Positions 11,936 to 23,060 of a DNA stretch of 64,000 nt are shown piece after piece. Where the stretch lies: assembly GCF_024713975.1 (NCBI RefSeq), contig NC_091093.1:5371001-5435000 (forward strand). The letters run 5' to 3'. Made by a program: the position numbers and the translations under genes. Positions within the stretch are counted from its first letter, which is position 1. Every line of letters begins with the position of its first letter. Under the pieces are notes generated by a model. The model had not been told where the DNA came from and searched no databases. It saw only the letters and a program-made list of their open reading frames with translations. The stretch is from Paralichthys olivaceus. Taxonomy: Eukaryota; Chordata; Actinopteri; Pleuronectiformes; Paralichthyidae.

Positions 11936-13721
11936 ATCTATAATCTACAATATACCAACCAACCAATGGTGAGGGGGTTAAAGCATGACCTCCTTGGTGG
12001 AGCTCATAAAGTGTGGTGCAGATGTTTTGCTCTTTACCTCTGACAGCATTTACAACCTATTCAGAGTTTGACCTGTTATAGTAGGAAAATAACTGTTGTA
12101 TTTAATGTCATAATTATTATTTAATATGTAAATATCATTTACTCAGTTCTGTGCCTGGTCTTATTCTCACAGATAAAGCTTACAGGGAGGATTATAATAA
12201 ATAATAAATGTATTTATATTGCACTTTTCAGGTTTACAAGATGCTTCACAGACATGAATACATTAGTACATGCAGAACATCTGCAAATTTAAACAAGTTA
12301 ATGCAGGAGACAATAAATACAATTAATCAATAAAACAAACATCTGTAAACTATGCATGTCATTATTTTTACCTGTATTTGTCCGGTTATGAAAGATCCAA
12401 ACCTCTGCTCTGAAAGCACCTCTATGTGTGAATTTAAATGGATATGAGGTCAATTAATCATCCAAACCATGAAATAAAAATGTTATTGAATCATAAATCA
12501 CTGTCTGCTACTTTCACTGTTTCATTAAACTCAGATATTACTTGAGTGAATAGATACTGTCTAATTTACACTTAAATTTCACACACTACATACACACATG
12601 CACAGTTTGTGAGAACTTGTTCCTCTTGTTGCAATGCCAGTGTTTTTAAATTCCCACGCTCATTTACTTTGTTAATGACCACTAGATTTACTATGTTCGT
12701 CTTATTGTGTCCGGACCGCAATGTGTTTTTGCTTAATCCCAATACATTCTTAATCATTTGCTGTTTTAATCCAGTTTATTGTTTTTGATTTTAAAGAAGT
12801 GGTGCATTTTAAACCTAAGCAGTGACAAAGAACTGAGACATCTGTGTGAGTTCCTCTTTGCAGACGTCGTGTTGTGATTCATATGGAGTAGGATAACAAT
12901 CGGAAACATCTACTGGAATCCCAAAATCTCAACCAGATTAACAAAACTCATTAAAACAAGCAGATGTGTGCATTTTTCCACATCAAGATTCACAAGGTAA
13001 CACAAGGTAGCAACAGCACAAAATCTCCTCTTTGTCTCTTACGCATTGTATATAGCAGTGCCGTCTGCTGCTTGGCCCAGATACATCACAGTGTCTGGAT
13101 ACAGCGCAGCAACAAGGCATCTGATCAAAGAGGGTAGGAGAGAGGAAGGGGAGAAGAGGAACAAAGTAGAGACTGTGGAGACAGACAGAAAAGTGGTGGA
13201 AAACAAAAACACAACGAATTGCAGAAGGAAATGGGAACGAGATTAAAACAGAAAAAGCAGAATTTTTAAAGAGCAATAAAAGACAAATAACAGAGAGAGA
13301 TAGAGGCCATTTGATGATGTGGGGTGACACTTCAAGAGGCTGAAGAGGAGATCTCATTTAGGGAATCAGTCAATCTGGAGAAGAACGAAATCAGGACAAA
13401 TTTCTTCCGTCTTATTTCATTTGACTGATTTAATCGATATATAAGTAGGTTATACTTAAACCTTTTCACCATCAGTCATTGGGACAGCTATGTTTCATTC
13501 CAGCAGAAGGAGTTTGGGGTTGATTTCATGAAGGGATAATTCAATGATGGAATGTCTAACTTGGCACAAAAAGCCACGAGTAATGAGACAGGAATTTATC
13601 CCCACTCCTGATATTAGAGGCAGTTTAGTGCAAAGAAAATACCCCAAATCAACTGTTCATATTTCAACACATTCCAAAGGTGGATGTAAAAATAAACAGA
13701 ACTGCCCCTTTCCATATGTAT

Positions 13722-13748
<27 letters not shown>
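13722..13748. repeat. (CA)n microsatellite
   Basis: About thirteen CA dinucleotides in a row. An open frame reading Thr-His repeats across it is an artefact of the repeat. Confidence 0.9.
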
Positions 13749-13753
<5 letters not shown>

Positions 13754-14861
13754 ATGTATACATATTTCACATTTTTCAGTCCGAAGGATATTGAGAATTT
13801 ACAGATTTAGATAATCAACAAAACAGGTGATCCAATAAGATTAACAGTGCAGGTGTTTCTTAAATGTTCAGAAATTCTGTAAATGGAAGGTTGAACAGCC
13901 GTTTAATTGTTATATTAAACAATTAAATTATATTCAAACACTGGTGGTGGTTTATTTTTATTTTCTCCCGATGGTGGTTTACTTCTGCACTTAGTCTTTT
14001 TTCTTAAGGTTTGCTGCAAGAATCCATCTCTTGAAAACACAATAACCGTGTTGTTTCATGTAGACTGGAATGTAATTCTTCCTGTTAGGCAGAATATTCA
14101 TGAGATTATTTAAAGTGTACTTCAAATTAGGATCCCACTCATATCAACCTGCCCATTGACCTGCAAATAACATTTGTTTAAAATAATTTAGGAAGCAAGT
14201 CAGAAAACCTTATGCAAGACTTTGTTAAAACTCTTTTTTTTTTAAGAAATGCATGTTATGGAGAAACTGAATTTTTCAAATAAGAAAAAATGTCCTCTAC
14301 TTAGGCATCATCTGGAAGCACTGACTCCCAGCCTCCTCCAGTAGAATGTACCCAGAGTTCAGATATTTCCGTAAACATACAATTGAACGAGGAGCAGATT
14401 CTGTGCACGCCCCTTCCATATGAAGAGGTAGTGCTGGTGTTGCACAGAATTTAACTTTTGTCACTTCACTTGTGCAGCGGTTGAAAAAAAATCCTCTTAT
14501 GCAAGCACCTTTTTTCCGTCACCGTGCTGCCCTCTAGTGGTTACCTTGAGTACATGCAGCTGAAAACAGAACCAGTCACTGGATGTATTTATCTGAGTGG
14601 TGCAGAATAAAAAAGTAAAGTAAAAAAAGTGCTCATCCTAAATGACAGATATAACTTTCATTTCATTCAGTCTCCTGTGTGGACTGATCTAATCCTGCAG
14701 TACCACTGGGCCTCACACTGACCTTTTGGTGCTTTGTGTTAAAGGTATGTGCTCTGGGTCATGAATGAACTTGTGGATATTGTGTGTTTCTAGTTTGAGG
14801 TGGCCAGAAAATCCCTCTAAACATTTCTCAGATAAATAAGATACTACTCTTTTCTTCCTAA

Positions 14862-14936
<75 letters not shown>
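14862..14936. repeat. Palindromic (CA)n(TA)n(TG)n microsatellite
   Basis: A CA run passes directly into a TA run and then a TG run. Since TG is the reverse complement of CA and TA is self-complementary, the whole roughly 70-base array is a near-perfect inverted repeat able to fold into a hairpin or cruciform. It lies about 250 bases upstream of the DHCR7 promoter. Confidence 0.9.
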
Positions 14937-14937
<1 letters not shown>

Positions 14938-15239
14938 CTGGATTACTTGCCATGGATGAAAATGGGATTCAGCAAAAGATGGCAGTTCATTTCTATGTGT
15001 CTTTGTGCATTTTTACTGACCTTAACATAACAATCTAAAATTATTATTATTATCAGTAGTAGTACATGGAGTAGTAGTAGTATTAGTATTATCAGTATTA
15101 TTAAGGTCAGTGTTTGGACACCTAACGTAGATATTTAATTTAAAATGTAATCTAAAACGGATTTTTGTTTCTCTCCTCTGCAGGACAGTGACTTCATGTG
15201 TGTGATGACGGTGAGGACTTTCATAATGTCTCCACAGTC

Positions 15240-15453
15240 ACTCAACCAACCCTGCAACCTTGTGAGGTGGCTCCAGTCAGGTGCAGCCAATCAGAGGCCA
15301 GACACGGCTCCCCGGGCCCGCCTTTGCCGGCACGCTATTGGTTGAAGTGTAATACGCAATCGCGTTATGGGCGGAGCGTGCAGGCTGCAGTTGTGTGATG
15401 AGGTAGAAGCTGCTGCACCCGAAGAGACGAGCAGCCCGAGCCAGAGTCTGCAG
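15240..15453 (+). promoter_or_regulatory. DHCR7 promoter and non-coding exon 1
   Basis: This is a local GC- and CpG-rich block in an AT-rich neighbourhood. It contains a CCAAT box at 15,287-15,291, an inverted CCAAT (ATTGG) at 15,337-15,341 and a GC box GGGCGG at 15,369-15,374. No TATA box is evident. A splice donor follows a purine-rich segment: GTCTGCAG then GTGAGT at 15,454. This makes about 15,390-15,453 a good candidate for a non-coding first exon, spliced to the ATG-bearing exon at 16,179. Cholesterol-synthesis genes, including DHCR7, are known to be driven by SREBP-2 acting with NF-Y and Sp1. The CCAAT and GC boxes fit that, but I could not point to a clear sterol response element. The transcription start is inferred. 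Confidence 0.6.
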
Positions 15454-15501
15454 GTGAGTGTCCACACACAGGCTGCATCATACTGCACATTCAACATGTG
15501 C

Positions 15502-15588
15502 ACTAGTACTAGGATTATGTGTGTGCACTAGTATTAGTATTATGTGTGTGTACTAGTATTAGTATTATGTGTGTGTACTAGTATTACA
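15502..15588. repeat. 25-bp minisatellite in DHCR7 intron 1
   Basis: About three and a half copies of a 25-bp unit are present, each starting with CTAGTATTAGTATTATGTG followed by a short TG run. It sits just after the presumed exon 1 donor. Confidence 0.8.
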
Positions 15589-16178
15589 TGTGGAGACATT
15601 GTGTTCCAGGAAACAGGACGTCGCTTGTTTTGTTCCCGGTGGTTAGTTCATTAATGAATCCAGCTGAGAGAAGGAGAATAGGTTTCTGCACGTGACAGAC
15701 AATCCTGAGGGGATGTAGGAGTACATGTGTGCTCAGGCTGACGGATGGTTTCTTTGTTCACAGCAAATGTTCAACAGAACTTTAGAATGTTCACATATTC
15801 ACGATATGCAGATGTGGAGACCCATTTGCATTATATACTATGAGTGTGTGTGCATGTATATGCGATTGCATGTGTTTCAGTTAATACATGTCAAATATCG
15901 TGGTATCAGTATGCCCAGATTCAGTTGTATGTGTGAGCCTCATCCAGCTGCTCTTTTTTGGACATAGACTGGTAGTATTTTTTCAAGGAGTACACTCACA
16001 GAACTTCACTGACTCTGTGAAAAAAGGTGTAGATAACATCCATTTTATCCTTCATTTTGCCAGAACCTGTTACCTGGTGAAGTATTGTTGGTGAAAGCTG
16101 CACTGGTTTAAGTGTACAAAGTGCAGTGTGCCATGCAAAACTGATAACTCACCCTGATAACTGTCTCCTTCACCAGAG

Positions 16179-19100
16179 ATGAACGGTGGAGTGGCCATGG
16201 AGGCCACCAGGAGGCGAACTCAGCCTACTGCCAACGGGAAAACATCTGGAGACAAGGAACAGCCTGCACAGTGGGGGAGAGCATGGTGGGTTGATATGAT
16301 ACTGATAAAAATGCATCAGCCAAAGGGTTCACACAAAGTATTAAGCAACATGATATTGTAATAATTGAGCAAAAAGTACTGGTACCTACATGGAAGTAAT
16401 TATAGGGATTGTTATATTGTTATGCTCACTCACTCACTCACTTTAAAACTGAACTACTTTTCTTATTCTCTCTTACTATTTACTAAATGTTTGTCTTTTC
16501 AGTTGAAATCGTAACGCCCACCCTGGTGTAAACCTTTCAAAAATATATATGAATGTCATGAAACAGAGACATTCCAAACTGTTGACTCTACTTAAGTGTC
16601 AAACAATCCAAGATGGTTTGAAACACTAGGTGGTGTTATGAACAAAATAAGCAATCCAAGTAGATTTTTTTTATAAAGGTGGTAATAAATATAAACCCAA
16701 TATTAATAGTACTTCATCGAATAGTTTACAATGCAAAAAGCATTGAAGTTTGCTGTATCTCTGTTCATCACTGGTTAGCGTTTTTACTTAAAGCTGGCAA
16801 CAGAGGTGTACTAACATTATTACGGTCAGAATTGTCCGGTGTAACAAGGTTCTGTTAATACACAGTGCCTCCCGAACACACATGTGTTTTTGTGCGATGG
16901 ATTCAAACTGAAATGTTGTGCTAATTTGTTCAGTACGTTGTCTTTACACTGTATTTGTTTGTTGTTCTGTGACTCGTCCTCAGGGAGGTGGACTGGTTTT
17001 CCCTGAGTTCCGTGATCCTCCTCCTTTGCTTTGCCCCCTTCATCGTGTTTTACTTTGTGATGGCGTGTGATCAGTACCAGTGCTCCATCAGCCAGCCTCT
17101 GGTTGATCTGTACAGGGGAGAGGCCACCTTGCTCTCCATCTGGGCCCACTCACCTTCCTTCACCTGGACAGCTGCCAAGATATATGCCATCTGGGTGGCC
17201 TTCCAGGTAAGAGACAAGAGTGAGCTCAAAGTGGGAAAGAATAAATTGACAATGCATGGTGGTAAAAGACACAGAGTGGACCTTGCTGTAACCAAAATGC
17301 AAATGAGCTAAAACAAGCTCTGTTTGTCCGTCAGGTGTTCCTGTACATGTGTGTTCCCGATGTCGTCCATAAGTTTACTCCTGGCTATGTTGGTGGAGTG
17401 CAGGATGGAGCACGAACTCCTGCTGGTAATAAACACTCATGAACCATGCTGATCAGTCCAACATATGTTTTAACTAGAGGGAGGCTTGGAGAGTGTACGC
17501 GTCTGTCAAGGATAAAATCCTCACTTGCCCGTGACTGGGAAAAAATATCCTGTATTTGTCACGGTTATGAACAGACAGATTCTACAAATATAAACATCTG
17601 TGACCTCCGACCTTCTGAGCTCATAGTTTGTGGCAGACGTAGTTTGACAGATTGTCTGCAGTCTGGTTCATTTTCGCAGTAAAGACGTCAGGAGACGCGA
17701 AGCACTCGTTGTCACTCAGGAGCGTTCAGTGACTGCAGGTGGAACTGGATCAGACAAGCTCTGATAAACTGGCAGACTTACTATAGACAGGCTTGAAAAT
17801 ACTCGCTGACCGAGCAACATAAATAAGCTACATACAACCCACAGTACAACACTCAGTAATGAATGTCTGTGTCTTGGCACACGTGTCTATACTAAGTTAT
17901 ATTTGAGTCATTACAGTATCTGCTCTCTCTAGAGCAGCAGAGAGCTCTCATCAAAGTATCTCAGTATATTCAGTTTAAGCACTCGGACGGATGAGAAGTC
18001 TAATAGTCAGAGTTGTAGCAATGCTAAAACTAAAATGCCTGCATTCTACATTTATGTGTAGCCTCCTCATGCACGCATTATTGATTTGAATACTTTTTTT
18101 TGTTACAAGGTTATAAGTTCCTATGCTGAAGAGAAGTATGTTCCAAATATATATTTGAGTAACCTGTGGATTTTGGCTGATCAAATATTGTTGTAGTAAA
18201 ACATTTGTTAATTCAAATTACATGATTGACATTATTATAAAAGCAGTGTTTAGCTAATAGCTCTAAGAATCCACCTCCCTGTGTTGTTTCCTAGGCCTGA
18301 TCAACAAGTATGAGATCAATGGGCTGCAGTGCTGGCTGATCACTCATGCCCTGTGGATTGTCAATGCCCACTATCTCCATTGGTTTTCTCCCACCATCAT
18401 CTTTGACAACTGGATCCCTCTGATGTGGTGTACCAACATACTGGGCTATGCTGTTGCTACCTTTGCTTTCATAAAGGCCCACTTCTTCCCCACCAACTCT
18501 CAGGACTGGTGAGTATTGATGCTGATAAGTCAGGGTGACTTAAGCACTCACAACAATCAAATAAGAATCTGTCTCCTCAATACTTGATCAAATCTTTAAA
18601 CTACTTTGAATTGGCACATCACTTGATCCACTTGTCTTCCTCCCTGTTTACTTTGTACTTTGACAGCAAGTTCACAGGGAACATATTCTACAACTACATG
18701 ATGGGCATCGAGTTCAACCCACGCATCGGCCAGTGGTTTGACTTCAAGCTGTTCTTCAACGGCCGGCCCGGCATCATAGCCTGGACCCTCATCAACCTGT
18801 CCTACATGGCCAAGCAGCAAGAGCTGTACGGCCAAGTCACCAACTCTATGATTCTGGTCAACGTACTGCAGGTAAAGAACAAATTAAAAACAAACTTACC
18901 GGAAAAAATAAACACTTTGACTATTTAGTTTGGTCCATGTCCCATCCAACAACAAGTAGCAGATGTTTTGGCTTCACTTTTAGCGAGCTGTTGTAACGTC
19001 CATCTTTACATACACTCTATGAGCTCAACTTTATCTGAACTTCTCATCTTGGCTTTGAGACTTTGACCTTAATCATGTGTAACCAACCAGTTGTTCATAA

Positions 19101-19603
19101 TGTTATGTGTATCGCACCTACATGTGGAGTGTTTGCTTATCCTCCCCAGCTCATTTTACATTTCCCACCAAATGTTAAATGTTGAAGATCGAGATGGAGG
19201 ACACTGCTCAGGTAGTCAGTAGACTTGTCAGTTCATAATAACTGTATTATTTTGCTGTCTGTGTTTTCTCATAGGCCATTTATGTGTTGGATTTCTTCTG
19301 GAACGAGGCGTGGTACCTGAAAACCATTGACATCTGCCATGACCACTTTGGATGGTATCTGGGCTGGGGAGACTGTGTATGGCTGCCATACCTCTACACA
19401 CTGCAGGTAACAAGCATACCCCACGCTTGTTAATACAGACACAGTAATAACACTGATGTCACATGAGTCTGTGTTCTTACTTTCCGCTCAGACACTCTCT
19501 CACCCTCTCTCTCTCTCTCTCTGTCTCTATTATAATCAATACTTTAATTAATGAGTTAAATCTAGATTCAGAGCAGTGCATTCATCGGCCACTCGCTTAT
19601 TTC

Positions 19604-19656
<53 letters not shown>

Positions 19657-20977
19657 GTATAAACCAAGTCGAGCTAAAGACAACAGAATTAATATACTTG
19701 GTAAATGTATGTAGAGCTGGAAGAGAAGCGGCTCGCCCGGTTTGACGCAGTTGGAGCAGCGCACAGCGCAATTGATAGAGACACGAGAGGAGCAGTCAGT
19801 TACTGACGCTAAAAACTGTAAAAGAAAAAAAAGGCTGTCCATGGTCTCTGAGTCCGTAGCCAGGCACTGTTTGTGTTCAATGTGTATTGTCATTGTAATA
19901 TTCAACAACGTTATTGAATATCGTTTTCCTAATATCATGTCACATATTTAGTTCTCAGCTGCATCTTGTGTAAATACCTGGCTGATACCAGGGAAACTGG
20001 TTATTCAGTGTGTAAGATTTAGTTGAACGGGAACTACAGAAATTTAATGTAGAATAATCCTTATGATATTTCACTAGTTCATTTCATCTAAATTATATGA
20101 ATTGTAGTTTTCTTTACCCCAGAAAAGGTCCTTTATATTTAAATACTTTATATTTACACTGAGGGGTCCCTCTCTACGGAGGCCGCTATGTTTTTTACAT
20201 TAGTCCAGACTGGACAAACTAAACACCTTTTGAGTTTTATGACAACTGAAGCTACCACAGGTTCTTTTTCATGTTTGGAAGGAGAGGGTGGGGTGAGGGG
20301 TGTTCAGCTGCAACATGCAACTTCAACACTAGATATCACAAAATTCTACACACTGTACCTTTAAGAGTTAGATGATATCACAGTGCAAAACACAAGTGTT
20401 GATTTGTATTGAAGTTGAATCTTGTGTGTCTACTCGTGCATGTAGTTAACATCACACAAAAGATGAATTAAGCACTAATGAGTGTAAATACATCTCTCTC
20501 TAATCTCTCCAGGGTCTGTACCTGGTGTACCACCCAGTCCAGCTTTCTAACACCCATGCCCTGGCTGTTCTGCTGCTGGGCCTTGTCGGGTATTACATCT
20601 TCCGCTCCACCAACCATCAAAAGGACCTGTTCCGCCGCACAGAGGGAACTAGCTCCATCTGGGGCAGCAAGCCGACGTACATCGAGTGCTCGTACCACTC
20701 CGCAGACGGTGGCGTCCACCACAGCAAGCTCCTGACCTCTGGCTTCTGGGGCGTGGCCCGGCACTTAAACTACACCGGCGACCTGATGGGCTCTCTGGCC
20801 TACTGTGCTGCCTGTGGCTTTGGCCACATTCTGCCCTACTTCTACATCGTTTACATGACCATCCTGCTAGTGCACCGCTGTGTGCGCGACGAGCACCGCT
20901 GCAGCAGCAAGTACGGCAAGGACTGGAAACGTTACACAGATGCTGTGCCTTATCGGCTGATTCCTGGAGTGTTTTAG
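16179..20977 (+). CDS. dhcr7: 7-dehydrocholesterol reductase, seven coding exons
   Basis: The enzyme reduces the C7-C8 double bond of 7-dehydrocholesterol using NADPH, the last step of cholesterol synthesis, in the endoplasmic reticulum membrane. Coding exons are 16179-16285, 16984-17206, 17335-17425, 18295-18508, 18667-18871, 19275-19406 and 20513-20977. All introns are GT/AG and the phases join without a break, giving 478 residues against about 475 for the human enzyme. Recognisable blocks are QWGRA at about 31-35 followed by [10 protein letters not shown], and [20 protein letters not shown] in exon 6. Exon 7 (residues 281-324) has [20 protein letters not shown], the signature of the sterol reductase family. 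Exon 8 has the [10 protein letters not shown] motif and the C-terminal [14 protein letters not shown] with the end PYRLIPGVF. It is rich in hydrophobic segments, as expected for a multispanning protein. The ATG follows an acceptor CTTCACCAG. The gene looks intact. Assignment is by remembered family similarity and is very secure. Confidence 0.97.
19499..19657. repeat. (CT)n and (TC)n(AC)n microsatellites in DHCR7 intron 7
   Basis: A CT run lies at about 19,499-19,523. A compound TC run passing into an AC run lies at about 19,609-19,656. Both are in the intron between coding exons 7 and 8 as counted from the ATG exon. Confidence 0.9.
20004..20364. mobile_element. MITE-like repeat, copy A (in DHCR7 intron)
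   Basis: This roughly 350-bp element has inverted ends: a left end with CAGTGTGTAAGATTTAG and a right end with CTACACACTGTACCTTTAA, which is its reverse complement with substitutions. The body is shared with copies at 29,817 and 34,176, for example TTTCTTTACCCCAGAAAAGG and AGTCCAGACTGGACAAACTA. It has no coding capacity, so it is a non-autonomous DNA transposon in form. The left-most TTAAAGG seen in the other copies is mutated here. Confidence 0.7.
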
Positions 20978-22060
20978 AGAGGAGGAGCGCGAGAGGGAGG
21001 GATTAGGGAACAACATATACACTAAGTGAAATGGGGTGGCAGGAAAAACAGGTATGTGTGTGTGTTTTTTATTCATATCAAGAACTCACACTCTTATACT
21101 TAACATACATTCTGTCATTTGGATGCATTTCTCATCACTGCTGTACGTACATACAGGAGAGTTATTTTCTCTGCCTTGGTAAAGGCAGTTTGATGAACCA
21201 CTCTGCTTTCTACTGTGGCTGAGAAGTCTTACACCAACACATTCATGGGTAACACACGTAAAAGCCTAAACACAACTACAGAAGCCACACAACCCACTTC
21301 TGTTGTGGTTGTGTTTTTGTTAACAGATGTTGACAATGAAATGAACAGAGTTACTCTCTGCAGTCAAGTGAGCCGTCGTTTGTTAAAACCCAGACAAGTT
21401 ATTTGCAGCTTAAAATGCAATGCTTGTCTATTTGAGATGTTCTGGTACAGGTGCATGAAGCACCCTGAAGGAATCAAGTAAAAACCTTTGTGTTCTTTAT
21501 TTTGGGTGCTCCAAGCATCTGTACCTGTGTTTTCCATTGATGTGCTTGTGTGAGATGTCTCAGCCACTGTACTTTTCTTCATGCAGTGACAACTTGCACA
21601 GTTAGGTTAATTTTTAAAAGCTCTACAATATTTTTTTTTTTTTTTTTGAGACAAAGCGCAATTGAACCAGTTTAAGCCAAAATCATCCCTAGAAACAGAA
21701 CCACTTCTGTACTAGACTGCACAACACTGTGACATTCCCATAATATAGCTTGATATATTGTAACTTGATTCATTAATTTGTCAAGTTAATAAGAAAAATA
21801 ATAATAAAAATGTTTATTTCAGTTTGAAAGTCATTCATCAAGACATGCCAGCTTCTAAAACGAGAATTACAAGTTCTTTTTGTTTTTATATCATTGTAAA
21901 TGTAATACCTGGCTTCCTTTTGACTGTTGCTCAAAGAAACAAGTGTCTCTTTGCACTCAGGTATTCTATGATACAGGTATTTCATTACTTTGGCTAATTT
22001 TAAATGAAATGACTGATCCCAATAAAAGCTGACGTAATAAAAGCTATGCTCTACTGACCT
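20978..22060 (+). other. DHCR7 3' untranslated region and poly(A) signals
   Basis: Downstream of the stop there is no further coding signal. Two AATAAA hexamers lie at 22,021-22,026 and 22,036-22,041, giving a 3'UTR of about 1.1 kb if used. Another AATAAA-like cluster lies at about 22,385-22,400. A poly-T run of about 17 lies at 21,631-21,647. The end point is inferred only from the hexamers. Confidence 0.45.
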
Positions 22061-22777
22061 AAAGGACTGTTGGCTCCACTGACGAGACCTGCCTCATAAA
22101 AAAGTTTTGTAATATTTGTGTAATGGTTTTCTGAGACCTTGAACTTATTCTCTGTTCTCTGTCTGTCTAGTTGAGTTTCTCTCAGTTGAAAGAACATGTT
22201 CACATGATTCAGGTTTGTTATCGACAGGATTTATTGGCAATGATCAGCACTTTCACTTCTGTCTGATGAGCCAATCCAAATACTGTGTTGATTTAATAAG
22301 AACTTTCTGTATTTTATGTCTAACCAACACATCTGTTTTCTTTGGTTTTACTGCCTTATATATTTCTGTGAGTGATGAAATAACAAATAAAAATAAAATT
22401 TTTGTTATGACTAACAAGTTTCTGTACTTCTAGAAATTTGAACTCAACCTAGCAATTCTAGCATTGTTTGATATTCTACGTTTTAATGAAACAGTGGTGG
22501 TCATTAGAATTTGACATTTTTTGTTTTGGTGGAAAAGTATTATTGAATTAATATTTCTCTATGATTCACTATATGTTTATGAATGTGAAAGTGTTAATGA
22601 CTCACTCAGTGACAACATTACATGTATAATAGCGTTGAAAGGTAACAGCACCTTATACAACTGTATTTGCCAGTGTGCTTCTTATGTTTAACACAAGGGG
22701 GCAGCAGAGCCAATGCCAGTGATCAGTCAGCCATCAGAGATGCATTTGTAACATTGGGTAAATTGCAAAAGGAAACT

Positions 22778-23060
22778 TAAGGGATAGTTCACCTAAAACT
22801 GAAAATTCAGTCATCATCTAGTCACCACTATGCTGATGGAGTGGTCGGTGAAGTGCGTGAGTTCACAAAACACTTTTGGAGTCTCGGGGGTAAACAGCTT
22901 TGCAGCCAAATACAGCACAGTTGAAGTAAATGGTGAGTACTTTCATGGGTCCATACGTGTGGTGTCATGAAATGTCTGTAAGCCCCGGCATTCAAATTTG
23001 ACTGGAAACAAGGTCATTTCCACAGTGTCCTCTGATCCATGCAGATATCCATCCAGAGGA
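22778..23060. mobile_element. Dispersed repeat starting AAGGGATAGTTCACC, copy 1
   Basis: It begins TTAAGGGATAGTTCACCTAA and continues with CACCACTATGCTGATGGAG and GGGGTAAACAGCTTTGCAGC. The same order occurs at 43,770. I remember this opening as a very common non-autonomous repeat in percomorph fish. The right boundary is uncertain and the similarity may extend further, since the next 500 bases also look repeat-like. Confidence 0.6.

Larger units (their letters stand above)
11936..15190. other. Intergenic stretch upstream of the DHCR7 gene
   Basis: No exon recognised. It holds a repeat-body fragment at about 12,185-12,275 (TGTATTTATATTGCACTTTT wording), a CA microsatellite at 13,722-13,748, the palindromic CA/TA/TG array at about 14,862-14,936 and trinucleotide-rich DNA near 15,040-15,105. 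A segment at 14,520-14,545 reads CGTGCTGCCCTCTAGTGG, a common fish repeat end. Confidence 0.4.
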
